DNA of 20,959 nt from positions 1 through 20,959 of the forward strand of contig MSJH02000322.1 in assembly GCA_001931875.2 (NCBI GenBank), read 5' to 3'. How positions within the stretch are numbered: position 1 is the stretch's first letter; every line of letters starts with the position of its first letter. The notes beneath the pieces were generated by a model. That model had not been told where the DNA came from, made no database searches, and saw only the letters and a list, made by a program, of their open reading frames with translations. The translations under genes and the position numbers were made by a program. This DNA comes from Byssochlamys sp. IMV 00236 (Eukaryota > Ascomycota > Eurotiomycetes > Eurotiales > Thermoascaceae). This document shows, in pieces, positions 1-8,322 of the stretch.

Positions 1-9
1 TTTTTTTTT
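1..9. repeat. Poly-T run at the left window edge
   Basis: Nine T residues open the window. Together with the 51-nt T run at the other end, this suggests that the window is a contig whose assembly stopped at homopolymers. The run lies directly after the stop codon of the minus-strand reading frame at 8-244. Confidence 0.6.
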
Positions 10-244
10 ACAAGACATCTTGGTCAATCTGATATTGAAAGAGTCTATTATCTTTATTTACTTTAGGTATCTCGATTGAGTCATCGATGAGTATCATATA
101 TTCATCTTCTTCTCCGTGTTTAAGCTTGTATAGATTCTGCTCTATAAGAAATTGCATGAATTTTAAGGGGGATTTGGATAGAGTTTGTGTGTTCCTACTG
201 TCAATGTCATTGTGATAATATAGATTTAAATGTTGTATGGTCAT
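8..244 (-). CDS. Unidentified short reading frame, possibly the last exon of a gene
   Basis: This frame has 78 codons from an ATG at 244 to a TAA at 8-10 and is rich in Asp, Glu, Ile and Leu. I do not recognise the protein. The frame stays open upstream of the ATG back to about position 285, where a TTTAG that could be a 3' splice site is followed by a stop in frame. It could therefore be the last exon of a longer gene with exons further right. A possible internal intron (GTAGGA to TTATAG, 63 nt, frame-neutral) would shorten the product. Codon use is AT-rich and uninformative. It could equally be chance. No transmembrane segment or metal-binding motif is visible. Confidence 0.25.
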   Translation of the reverse strand: MTIQHLNLYYHNDIDSRNTQTLSKSPLKFMQFLIEQNLYKLKHGEEDEYMILIDDSIEIPKVNKDNRLFQYQIDQDVL

Positions 245-830
245 AAGCTTGCATTGATAATTGTTACTTGTTATGTTTATTGTATAATATGGCTAAAATG
301 TATGTGTATATGTGTGTGTAAATCGTAAAGAAGTATAGCTTGTTACTTGTATAGCCTTACTTGATTACGTTTTACTGATCTTTGCTTCATCATAAAACTC
401 AATTTACGAGATATGGACCACATAGTATTTTGTATAAAGAAAGAAAGAAAAAAGTGAGAGAGAAAAAGTTCTTTAGGAAAAGAAAAAGAGTGTTATATTT
501 ATCAGTGTAAGGGGGTAAAAGGGCCGACTACGGTAATGCTGTATGTATATATCATATTTCTCTTCTCCTACGTAATATTTACTCCCCCTTTTACTTCTAT
601 TGCTATCCCTTTACTTTCACAGTGTCAACCATTGTCTCTCTGTCCAATACACTCATAGTTTCTAACTCCGTTCTTATTTTTTTCAACACTCACAGTCTAT
701 TTTCTTTTCTCTCACTCCTAACTTTCTCCCTCTTTCTGTTTACATCTCGATTTTATTTCCTTATTTTTTTTATATATAAACAATAGTTGACACAATCCTG
801 TAAAGCCTTACTTTCTCCTTGATTACAAAA
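245..830. promoter_or_regulatory. Divergent upstream region of the edge frame and the USP30-like gene
   Basis: No gene is visible in this 586-bp stretch. The part next to the deubiquitinase (about 590-770) is pyrimidine-rich on the plus strand (TCTTTCTC-type tracts), as is common just upstream of fungal start sites. A TATA-like TATATAAA lies at 773-780. G-rich AGGGGG (around 509) and C-rich CTCCCCC (around 582) patches resemble stress-response (STRE-like) half sites, but no function can be shown from sequence. Confidence 0.5.
773..780 (+). promoter_or_regulatory. TATA-like box of the USP30-like gene
   Basis: TATATAAA lies about 50 nt upstream of the ATG at 831, after a long pyrimidine tract. 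If used, the 5' leader would be only about 20-30 nt. Confidence 0.4.
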
Positions 831-3070
831 ATGGCTTCGTCCAATTATCATCTGCCAACTATTGCCGCAGTGGCTGGATTTGCTTTGGCTGCTTCTGGTT
901 ATGTCTTATCAACAAATAGCTTTGAATCTAAAAAAAGAAGACGTAGAATAAAAAACAAGATTAGAAGAGGTTTTTATCAATATAGAAAGTATTTTCCTTT
1001 ATTATTAATAACTCGTAAAATGTGTAGAACGAGATGGAAAGTATATTTATGGATTGACCAACACTGGCAATTTCTGTTTTGTCAATGCTGTCTTGCAGGT
1101 ATTTCCTATTTCTCTTATTCTCCCCCCCCCTCTTTTTCCCTATCTCTCCTCTCTCTCTCTTTATCTCCTTTAAGTAATAACTGACTCTTGTATAATGTCT
1201 AGGCCTTTGCTACCTTGTCTAGTTTACGTTCATATCTTGTAAGCAAATGATTTCTTTTTCTTTTTTTTTTTTTTTTTTTAACATATAAAAAATAGGCTGA
1301 ACGAATAGATGAACAAGGCGATGAATCAGCACCTACAGTTCCTCAAAACGAATTCATCTTGACCTCTGTTGCCTGTGCTTTATATGCAACCATAGAATGT
1401 AAACAAAAGCATATGAAACTTATAAACAGTTTGGATTAAAAGAATTCTTATAGTATTGAACAGTCCGATCGCAAAACCACAATCAATTACACCCATAGAC
1501 TTTTTAAACGCTTTACAACAAAAATTCGGTGGAACTATTAGTCGTGATCAACAAGTAAGGGAAAGAAGAAAGAGAATACATCTTATTTATATGATCATAG
1601 GACGCGCATGAGTTATTTCAAATCATATCAAGCGTATTGACTGCAGAAGAAGAAATTCAATATAAAGAAAATGCAACCTCTTTACTAGATGCAGCAACCG
1701 TAAAAAGTTTTACAGGGGATAATGTAATTATTAGATAGAAAGAAAGAAGGGAATATTGATTGGTTTTTAGGATGGTAATAGCAATGAAAGCTTTGAAACT
1801 TCATCTGTTTCTTCATTTGGTACATCTGCATCCATGTGGAGTTCATTCTCTGTTTGTACAGTTGGAGGTAGTTTACGGCCAAGAAGACGTAGTCCTAGAA
1901 ATCCATTCACTGGATTAGCCGCTACCAGAGTTAGTTGCATGAATTGTGGATATACCGTAAGACAGCAGTAAAAAAGTATATTATATTATGGAGTCACTTA
2001 TTGTCACTTGTAGGCACCCATTCGACATCATACATTTGACAACATATCATTGACAGTTCCTCAAATTGTAAGTTGTCTCTTTTCGCTTTTTTACAATGAT
2101 AAGCTTATATTTTTCCCTATTTAGCCAAATTGTACATTAGAAAGCTGCTTGAGCACATATACAAAAGTGGATACATTGAATGACTTCCAATGCAGGAAAT
2201 GTAGCTTGAATGCCACATTAGAATCCATGATGAAAGAGTTGGCCACAGTAGAAGGAAAAGATGATGAAAGAGCATCTGTACTAAGAGTAGATATTAGAAG
2301 AATACAAGATGCATTACAATACAACGTAGAAGCATCCTTGGTAATGAATGAAGAGAATGACCAAGTGCGGATGAGCTAACTGTTCCTTATATATATAGTA
2401 TGGTATTCGTTTAGTATCCCCTTCTCAAACTCCATGCACAACCAAACAGACCATGTTTGCTAACCCACCTAAATCACTTTGCTTACATCTCTCACGCTCT
2501 GTATATCATCCATCAGGCATCATCCAAAAGAATCATTGTCGAGTCCAGTTTCCAGAATATCTCGATTTGGCTCCCTTTACGACAAACGGATATCTCAACA
2601 CGTCAGACCCAGCAGCCTCATTAAGTTCGCCACCTGCTACACCCATCCTACCTCAGGCACGTACCAGTCGAACCAGCCTTGTTTATCTTCGCAACATGGC
2701 TAATGGTCACCGTTTTACACACGGCCAGAAAGTAGAAGGATTAAACATTGCACTGATGTCAAACAAGGAAGGTGATCGACCTATTCAAAATGCTTTACCT
2801 TCCTTATCCATTGTCCCTGTCAATCGTGCGATCCAGTACAGGTTATGTGCTGTTATTGCTCACTATGGTAACCATGAATCTGGTCATTTTGTTACCTATC
2901 GACGTAAAAAGCTACCCACTGGCCATGAAGTACGTAGTCCTTTAGGAGATACCAAACCAAGGCCAGCAACCAAGTTTTGGAGGTGTAGCGATGAATCAAT
3001 TGAAGAAGTTGACATGGATGTAGTTTTATCAAGTGAAGCATACATGTTGTTTTATGAACGTGATGTATAA
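831..3070 (+). CDS. USP30: USP30-like membrane-anchored ubiquitin carboxyl-terminal hydrolase
   Basis: Deubiquitinating cysteine protease of the USP (C19) family. The exons 831-969, 1028-1098, 1203-1238, 1296-1398, 1454-1554, 1601-1723, 1771-1956, 2014-2067, 2125-2340 and 2399-3070 join in frame to 566 residues (human USP30 is 517). Residues about 9-27 form one hydrophobic membrane segment followed by a basic KKRRRR patch, the layout of outer-mitochondrial-membrane USP30 and yeast Ubp1. The Cys box GLTNTGNFCF starts at residue 55 (catalytic C63), and QQDAHELF follows. C247/C250 and C294/C297 make the finger-domain zinc ribbon. The His box has GHFVTYRR (H506). After it, WRCSDES puts Ser540 where most USPs have Asp or Asn, as in the Cys-His-Ser triad known for USP30. 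The ATG at 831 is the first in frame after a TATA-like box. Targeting to mitochondria rather than ER is inferred. Confidence 0.92.
1099..1202 (+). other. 104-nt intron with a C9 run and CT-rich tract
   Basis: GTATTT to GTCTAG, inserted directly after the Leu-Gln that ends the catalytic Cys box. It is about twice the usual intron length here because of a pyrimidine-rich block (a C9 run followed by CTCT repeats). The following 36-nt exon (1203-1238) keeps the frame. Confidence 0.8.
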
Positions 3071-3100
3071 AGAAAATGTTTAATATGAGTGTGTGTTCAG

Positions 3101-3106
3101 AATAAA
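3101..3106 (+). terminator. Poly(A) signal of the USP30-like gene
   Basis: AATAAA 31 nt after the stop codon, in the 156-bp gap shared with the convergent RPB12 gene. Confidence 0.6.
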
Positions 3107-3187
3107 ATTATTTATTTATATTCAATACGCATTCAAATGTATACGATAACAAACACACAAAGGTCTGCTTTTTTACACATTCTCTCT

Positions 3188-3197
3188 TTTATTTATT
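3188..3197 (-). terminator. Poly(A) signals of RPB12
   Basis: Two overlapping TTTATT motifs (AATAAA on the minus strand) about 30-40 nt past the RPB12 stop. The 3' ends of the two convergent genes lie in the same short gap, so their transcripts may overlap. Confidence 0.55.
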
Positions 3198-3226
3198 TAC
3201 AACACTGCCATATATATTTCTTCTTA

Positions 3227-3511
3227 TTAACGTGCTTCAAATTGAACCACTAGAGACTGTATGAGATCATGTTTACTGATTTTCTTATTAAACTTACTTC
3301 TCTTCGTTCTCTTCTTGTACATGATTCTGTGTCCACAATCTTGACAACGAATGGGTTCTCTTGGCTTTAATTGATTCTCTGCGCCACAATCTATAAAGTA
3401 TGAATAATTAGATGAAGGTAAAAAAAAAATATGGCATTCTATATCTTTACCAGCACACAAGTAAGTCATGGCAGGTGGTTGACGAATGGGTGCTCCTTGA
3501 TAACCTTCCAT
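3227..3511 (-). CDS. RPB12: DNA-directed RNA polymerases I, II and III subunit RPABC4 (Rpb12/Rpc10)
   Basis: Small zinc-ribbon subunit shared by all three nuclear RNA polymerases, where it helps hold the Rpb3/Rpb11 assembly platform. Minus-strand exons 3451-3511, 3298-3390 and 3227-3249 (introns of 60 and 48 nt) give exactly 58 residues, the same length as human POLR2K. The zinc ligands are C19, C22, C36 and C39 (two CxxC pairs). The C-terminus KKRTKR-MVQFEAR is the family signature. The first intron splits the first CxxC, and removing it restores CADCG. The last coding exon is only 23 nt with the stop. The start ATG at 3511 is the only sensible one. The gene shares a 188-bp divergent promoter with eIF2B-beta. 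Confidence 0.96.
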   Translation of the reverse strand: MEGYQGAPIRQPPAMTYLCAGKDIECHIFFLPSSNYSYFIDCGAENQLKPREPIRCQDCGHRIMYKKRTKRSKFNKKISKHDLIQSLVVQFEAR

Positions 3512-3699
3512 TATTATATTATTATTATTTAAAGAAAAAAAAAGAGTTTTTTCCCTCTCTCTAGAAGATTACATATGAAGCAATTTCAAACATAAAAAAA
3601 GCGAATTAAGCAGTCACGGCCGAAAAATTAGGAAAGTTTATTTTTTTGGCGCAAAAAAGGGAACTTCTTTTTTTTTTTCATTTAGGAAAAATATATAGA
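3512..3699. promoter_or_regulatory. Bidirectional promoter of RPB12 and eIF2B-beta
   Basis: Only 188 bp separate the two start codons. The region holds CAGTCACGGCCG at about 3611-3622 and a GGCGC core flanked by T7 and A6 at 3641-3656, which resembles an E2F-type site (TTTGGCGCAAA). No good TATA box is visible for either gene. Confidence 0.65.
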
Positions 3700-5188
3700 A
3701 TGAGTCTTCCAAAGCAAGTTGAGGCACAAGTAGAAGATTTCATTGATAGACTTAAGCGCAGGTAAAGGGCTTTTTTTGTTTGATAATATCCTGTATAACT
3801 CTTTACAAGACAAATTGTCGGGTCATTCTTTGTGGCAAAAGAAACAGCTACCATTCTGCGTCAGGTGGTTTCCATGTCTCGTTGGCGAGATGCCAATACC
3901 TTAATTGATATCGTCACTGAGACAGGCATTAGACTTGCCTCTGCTCAACCAAACGGTATATTTTATTCTTCTAAAAAAAAAAGAAAGTAAACTAACGTGT
4001 CTATATAGAACTTGCGGTTGGAAATATTGTCAAGCGTGTATTGAAAGTCATTAGAGAAGTATCAAGAGGTGAACTCAAAACAGATGATAGAGCACTCACA
4101 ACACCAGAAGATTCAAGTTATGACGAAGAAGGCGATGATGAAGAATACGAAGAAGAAGAAGAAGAAGAAGAAGTGATAGAAGAGCAAAAACAACCAAAGG
4201 ACACGGTTGGCAAGAAACGCCCAACACTGACCACACAGACATCCATGTTTAGACTTTTGGCTGATATGTCAAATATGACTGTGAGAGAAAAAAAGAGAGA
4301 AGAGAATGAAAGGAGGATCAAGGACACATATCATTTGAAGCCATTGATCATTCAGGAAATAACAGAAGAAATCATTGCGGACCTTGATACAATCTATAAA
4401 GGTATTGCTGATCAAGCATTAGACTTTATCCATGCAAAGTAAGTAAAATGGATATAAGGAATATTCGTGTTTATAACCTTTCCTTTTTAACAGTGAAGTG
4501 ATTATGACGACAGGACAATCACGTACAGTACAAGAGTTCTTGATCCGTGCAGCACAAAAGCGAAAGTTTCAGGTTATTGTCGCAGAAACAGCCCCTACAT
4601 ATCAGGGACATAAGATGGCACTTGCACTTTCAAAAGCTGGTATTGATACAACAGTTGTTGCTGATTCTGCCATCTTTGCTGCCATGCCTCGTGTAAATAA
4701 GGTTGTGTTGGGTGCACATGCAGGTAAAGCATTATTGTATAAATATATAAAACAGAGGAACTGTAAACTCAATAATACATGATATATTTATAGTTTTAGC
4801 CAATGGAGCACTTATCTCTGTATCTGGATCTCACCTATTAGCTGCTGCTGCCAAACATCACTCCACACCCGTCTTGGTTTGTACTGCACTGTATAAATTA
4901 TCGCCACTATTTGCTTATGATGCCGATGCGTTTAATGTCACTGTGACTCCACAGAATGTGTTGAGCTTTCAGGAAGGAGCAATCATAGATAAGGTGACCA
5001 TCACAAATCCTTATTATGACTATGTTGGACCAGATTATGTTAGTCTATTCATCCATAACCTGTAAGTCTTTTTCTTTCTTTAAAAAACTTATGCTTACTC
5101 TTTTTAATATAGTGGATCAGCGCCACCAACTTATGTATACAGACTGATAAACGATAATTATGATCCTGAGGACTCTACTTTGGTGTAA
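3700..5188 (+). CDS. GCD7: Translation initiation factor eIF2B subunit beta
   Basis: Regulatory subunit of eIF2B, the guanine nucleotide exchange factor that recycles eIF2-GDP. With the alpha and delta subunits it forms the core that senses phosphorylated eIF2. Exons 3700-3761, 3810-3955, 4009-4438, 4494-4723, 4794-5061 and 5113-5188 join in frame to 403 residues. The N-terminal helical part includes [20 protein letters not shown]. The C-terminal Rossmann-like IF-2B domain carries [36 protein letters not shown] and [13 protein letters not shown], and the tail [12 protein letters not shown] is typical of the beta subunit rather than alpha or delta. A strongly acidic insert (residues about 108-130, with a run of eight Glu) lies between the two domains. 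The first intron ends in AAG rather than YAG. All other introns have TAG or CAG. Confidence 0.96.
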
Positions 5189-5191
5189 AAT

Positions 5192-5207
5192 AATAAAAGC
5201 AAATAAA
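5192..5207 (+). terminator. Poly(A) signals of eIF2B-beta
   Basis: Two AATAAA hexamers, the first only 4 nt after the stop codon. Confidence 0.6.
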
Positions 5208-5477
5208 AAGAGATTAGGCGAAATAGAACCAAATATAACAAATGATGCACTTTATATCATCTTTTTCACTACTCAGGTCTCCACTGGAGAATAAAACTGA
5301 ACATCATACATACGCTCATTGTGCTTTTAGAGCTTTTAAATCAGAATGGGTTAATATGTAGCTTTCAAAAGGTCTTGACTTAATACATCGCCTTTGATTA
5401 ATAGCTTCTCTCCCTCTCTCTTCTTCATATAAAACCAGTTAAAACCAACTGTGATCTGCGGTGCAAATGTGTCCTTT

Positions 5478-5483
5478 TTTATT
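5478..5483 (-). terminator. Poly(A) signal of LSm7
   Basis: TTTATT on the plus strand reads AATAAA on the minus strand, 52 nt after the LSm7 stop codon. Confidence 0.5.
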
Positions 5484-5534
5484 CTTTTTTCAACTGTTTG
5501 CTTTATATGTGATTTGCACAACTTGTTGACTGAT

Positions 5535-6100
5535 TTATTGTGCAAATGGATTTTCTATTTCTTCCATGCCATCAAAAGGTGATATCAGAATAATAGCAGT
5601 TCCGCGAAGCACTGAAAGACCTAACTCTCGTGTATTTTCGGTCACGTATCCAGTTTCCAAGTCTATACTATATATAAGATACTACTTAATGCCATATATA
5701 TCCATGTATACCTCGCTGATATTCAACGGTGTGGTCCAAGACAAGATTCAATAAGGGATCATAACCCATCAATGTACCAACGACTAGAAAATAAACTAAT
5801 GAATACGCTAGATGCAGCTTTTTTGTTATTTTCAATTCACCTTCTCGTCCTCCATTAAATCGGACGCGAATCTTTTTTTCCATATATTTACTCAAGTCCA
5901 AGATGGACTCCTTTTTAGGTTTTTCTTGTGAAGCGTTGTGGTAGCCTCCTCTGCCTCCCCTGCCACCACCACGTCCACCACCACGGCCTCCTCTGTCTCC
6001 ACCTCGGTTGCTATATTGACCACGACCGCCCTATAGATATTTGATGAGTATTTAAAGATTCTCTTCAGTTGATGAATAAATAATTTACTCTTTCTGACAT
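5535..6100 (-). CDS. LSM7: U6 snRNA-associated Sm-like protein LSm7 with N-terminal RGG box
   Basis: Subunit of the heptameric LSm1-7 ring (cytoplasmic mRNA decapping) and the LSm2-8 ring (U6 snRNA in the nucleus). Minus-strand exons 6089-6100 (12 nt), 5841-6030, 5712-5783 and 5535-5662 join in frame to 133 residues. Residues about 5-35 are an RGG/RG-rich segment (GGRGQY, then repeated RGG units). The Sm fold follows: ILDLSKYMEKKIRVRFNGGR is the Sm1 motif, GYDPLLNLVLDHTVEY its continuation, and LGLSVLRGTAIILI is Sm2. The end DGMEEIENPFAQ identifies LSm7 rather than another LSm. The RGG box makes it longer than the roughly 100-115 residues of yeast and human LSm7. Similar tails occur in some filamentous fungi and on Lsm4. 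The start is the first ATG, followed by a good GTAAAT donor. Confidence 0.94.
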
Positions 6101-6530
6101 AATTTATTGAAATGTGTATATAAAGTAGGGAAAAAGAAGAGGTAAATGTTTTCCTGTCGACAAAAGTCACGTCTGAGATTGAAATGAAATATCAAGAGAG
6201 AAACATGTCCATGATTGCCTTCGACCACTGCAGAATAGTGTTAAGATATTATTGATGCATGTATTAAAAAACTACGTGACTTGGTTGTCAAAGTATGTTT
6301 TTGATGTGTGCCTGGGAATAAGCAAAATAACCACATACGTACATACATACAGAAAGTATTAGCTAATCTTTACCACACACTGTGGTTGAACAGGCTACAC
6401 CAACGCTCAAAAACATCACCAAAAACAAAAAAAAAAAAATAAGGACCAAACTTTATGTATACAGCAGAAAGGGCTTAATTTATTTTTAAATACAATCTTC
6501 TTTGTTACTGCGACAAACAAGGGAGCTAAT
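6101..6530. promoter_or_regulatory. LSm7 upstream region and eS12 3' region
   Basis: No gene is visible in these 430 bp. GTCACGT at 6166-6172 and its reverse complement ACGTGAC at 6274-6280 form a pair of bZIP/bHLH-like core sites upstream of LSm7. An A-rich tract (about 6420-6440) and a minus-strand AATAAA (6479-6484) belong to the eS12 3' side. Confidence 0.45.
6479..6484 (-). terminator. Poly(A) signal of the eS12 gene
   Basis: TTTATT on the plus strand (AATAAA on the minus strand), 47 nt after the eS12 stop codon. Confidence 0.55.
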
Positions 6531-7076
6531 TTAACGAGTCTTGAAGTCTAAAGATGATCGATATGAGTGACACGTTTTAATAAAGAAAATCATATACTTA
6601 CAATCCAAGAGGACGTTCATAGCTTCGGATTCTTCTCCGAAATCAGTGACAGCAACACAAGAGCAGCCAACGACCTTACGGGCGTTACCTTCACGATCAA
6701 TCTTGCAAAGACCAGCCCATTCACCAAGCTTCTTGGCGTCAGCAACCTTGATCAAGTTGATGTTGTGTTCAGCACAGAGGGCTTCAACCAACTTGATGTA
6801 TTCAGATTCGGTACAGGATTCGACGAGAACGGCCAAGTGAGCTTGACGTCTATATAAAATCATTGTTATTTAATCACACACGCTCACAAACACAAATAGA
6901 TTGGCATACCTGTCCAAAGCCTTGACGGCTTCCTTTAAACCGCGAGCAAGACCGTCGTGGACCAAAGCACGACGAAGAACTTCTTGAAGAGCATCTTCAA
7001 CAGACATTTGTCCAGAAGTGGTTTCAACGGCAACTTCGACTTCTTGGCTATCAATAACTTCTTCGTGGTCGGACAT
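6531..7076 (-). CDS. RPS12: Small ribosomal subunit protein eS12
   Basis: Component of the 40S subunit with an L7Ae-like fold. Minus-strand exons 6910-7076, 6602-6849 and 6531-6547 (introns of 60 and 54 nt) give 143 residues. Family features include an acidic N-terminus, [32 protein letters not shown], the central HNINLIKV and [22 protein letters not shown] and a terminal YFKTR. The last coding exon is only 17 nt. I chose the ATG at 7076 (MSDHEE). An in-frame ATG at 7103 would add nine unconserved residues, and a plausible 3' splice site lies between the two. Codon use is richer in C- and G-ending codons than in the neighbours, as expected for high expression. It lies in tandem with eS7. Confidence 0.96.
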
Positions 7077-7200
7077 GCTATAGTTGAGTTGTGTTAATGT
7101 CAAACTTGAACATGGCAGACGCTATCCTCCCCTTCTCCTCCCTCCTCCTCTCTCATCATTATTTTATCCATTCAATATGACATCCATCGCTCTCTCTTTT

Positions 7201-7210
7201 TTATATATAT
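7201..7210 (-). promoter_or_regulatory. TATA-like box of the eS12 gene
   Basis: The minus strand reads ATATATATAA, continuing into AAAA. It lies about 125 nt upstream of the eS12 ATG, so a leader of about 90-100 nt is expected before any splicing. Confidence 0.4.
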
Positions 7211-7366
7211 CCATCCATCCGTTATTTATAAATTATGTATACATACTTTGGGTATTCCTAACGGCGTAGAAAAAAGAGGGAGGGCCACTGTATGGCATCT
7301 GCTTCCTCCTCTTCTGTTGCAGCGCCAAAAACAGGTGTGGACTCAAGCGGAGAAATAATTAGAGTA

Positions 7367-7420
7367 GCCCAGGGCATATTGTCCGGTACGGACTGGCCAG
7401 TAAATCGGGGCTCTCTGCCC
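7367..7420. other. Cluster of short GC-rich palindromes
   Basis: GCCCAGGGC (7367-7375), GTCCGGTACGGAC (7381-7393) and GGGC-N5-GCCC (7408-7420) lie within 54 bp. AGGGCA at 7371-7376 also pairs with TGCCCT at 7416-7421 to enclose the central hairpin. This may be a structured RNA or a protein-binding element. CCG-N3-CGG resembles an everted repeat for zinc-cluster factors. Nothing further can be assigned. Confidence 0.35.
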
Positions 7421-7549
7421 TATTGTTGATTGACAGCTCTCTTTCGCCCCCCAATGCACGGCTGTTTATGTGTAGAACATACAAAGGATGCCATTATTGT
7501 TATGTGAATAAGGCTATAGTTTGTACACGAAATATAACCTTCAAATTCG

Positions 7550-7572
7550 CTCTCTCTCTCTCTCTCTCTCTC
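7550..7572. repeat. CT dinucleotide microsatellite
   Basis: Uninterrupted CT repeat of 23 nt in the spacer downstream of eS7. Confidence 0.9.
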
Positions 7573-7620
7573 ATCCTATCTAAATATAATAATTCTTTTT
7601 ATGAAAATGCTACTTTTTTC

Positions 7621-7626
7621 TTTATT
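7621..7626 (-). terminator. Poly(A) signal of the eS7 gene
   Basis: TTTATT on the plus strand, AATAAA on the minus strand, about 60 nt past the eS7 stop codon. Confidence 0.55.
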
Positions 7627-7686
7627 TAAAAGACAAAATCCATGAAACGTGCACCCTCTTTCTTCATTTTTGATCCGTGTTCATCT

Positions 7687-8316
7687 TTAGAATTCAGCAT
7701 TGGCAGGGAATTCAAAAACGACGTTCTTGCCAGTGAGCTTCTTGTAGACAGCAGAGAAGGTGTCAAGCTTGTATTCAAGAGAAGTGGCATCCTTGGCATC
7801 AAGGAAGACCTTGAGAGTCTTGGAGCCATCAACCTTTTGACGGAGTCTCTTGCCAACAATTTCAGTGGGGTAAACGAGGTCGTCCAAGATAGCATCGTGA
7901 ACAGCAGTCAAAGTACGGCTTCTAGGACGGGGTTGCTTGTCGTTGGAGCGACGAGTGGGGACAGGCAAGATACGACGTTGAGCAACAAAGACAACGTGGC
8001 GATCAGAGAACTTCTTCTCGAGCTCACGAGTGAGTCTAGCTTGAATCTTGTGGAAAGCATTGAGGCTAGGAACAGGGACAAAGATGACGATAGCCTTCTT
8101 ACCACCACCGAGTTCAACCTGTCAAGAGAAAGTTAGCCACTGATTTGGACAATTATAAAGTGTTATTACCTCCTTGGCAGCAGAGATTTGAAGAGCACGG
8201 AGAGCCTTCAAGTCGGGAACGCTGGTTTCGAGATCAACAAGGGCTTGAGCAACGGAGAGTTCGAACTCATTAGCAGCTGGGGCACCAGCTTTCTTAACAA
8301 TCTTGTTAGAAGCCAT
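7687..8316 (-). CDS. RPS7: Small ribosomal subunit protein eS7
   Basis: Component of the 40S subunit, needed for small-subunit maturation. Minus-strand exons 8170-8316 and 7687-8118 around a 51-nt intron give 192 residues (human 194). Family landmarks are [13 protein letters not shown], then [70 protein letters not shown] and KNVVFEFP near the end. The start is the MASNK ATG, 7 nt downstream of a strong candidate 5'-UTR intron acceptor. Codon use is biased to C- and G-ending codons compared with neighbouring genes, in line with high expression. A long open frame on the opposite strand (7642-8136) is a by-product of this bias. Confidence 0.97.
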
Positions 8317-8322
8317 CTTTGA

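Larger units (their letters stand above)
5189..5534. other. Convergent 3' region of eIF2B-beta and LSm7
   Basis: No gene is supported in these 346 bp. Plus-strand AATAAA motifs at 5192-5197 and 5202-5207 serve eIF2B-beta almost immediately after its stop. A minus-strand AATAAA (TTTATT at 5478-5483) lies 52 nt past the LSm7 stop. A minus-strand open frame at 5351-5545 overlaps the LSm7 end and is probably untranslated. Confidence 0.6.
7077..7686. promoter_or_regulatory. eS12 promoter region and eS7 3' region, with a GC-rich palindromic patch
   Basis: No protein gene is supported in these 610 bp. Upstream of eS12 (minus strand) there is a purine-rich leader, a TATA-like element (7201-7210) and a CTATAG just before the ATG that may be a 5'-UTR intron acceptor. 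At about 7290-7470 the base composition becomes clearly GC-richer and contains several short palindromes. A CT repeat occupies 7550-7572. The eS7 poly(A) signal is at 7621-7626. Confidence 0.5.

Noticed and set aside
5351..5545. 64-codon minus-strand frame downstream of LSm7
   Set aside because: It overlaps the LSm7 end in another frame and lies in its 3' UTR with the poly(A) signal inside it.
7077..7103. Upstream ATG of eS12 (9 extra residues)
   Set aside because: The added residues are not family-like and a possible splice acceptor lies between them and MSDHEE.
7361..7435. H/ACA snoRNA
   Set aside because: H-box- and ACA-like triplets exist, but the lower stem is only 6 bp, lopsided, and 12 nt from the ACA. 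Reported only as a structured patch.
7642..8136. 164-codon plus-strand frame
   Set aside because: It lies antisense to eS7, whose protein match is unambiguous. It arises from the biased codon use.
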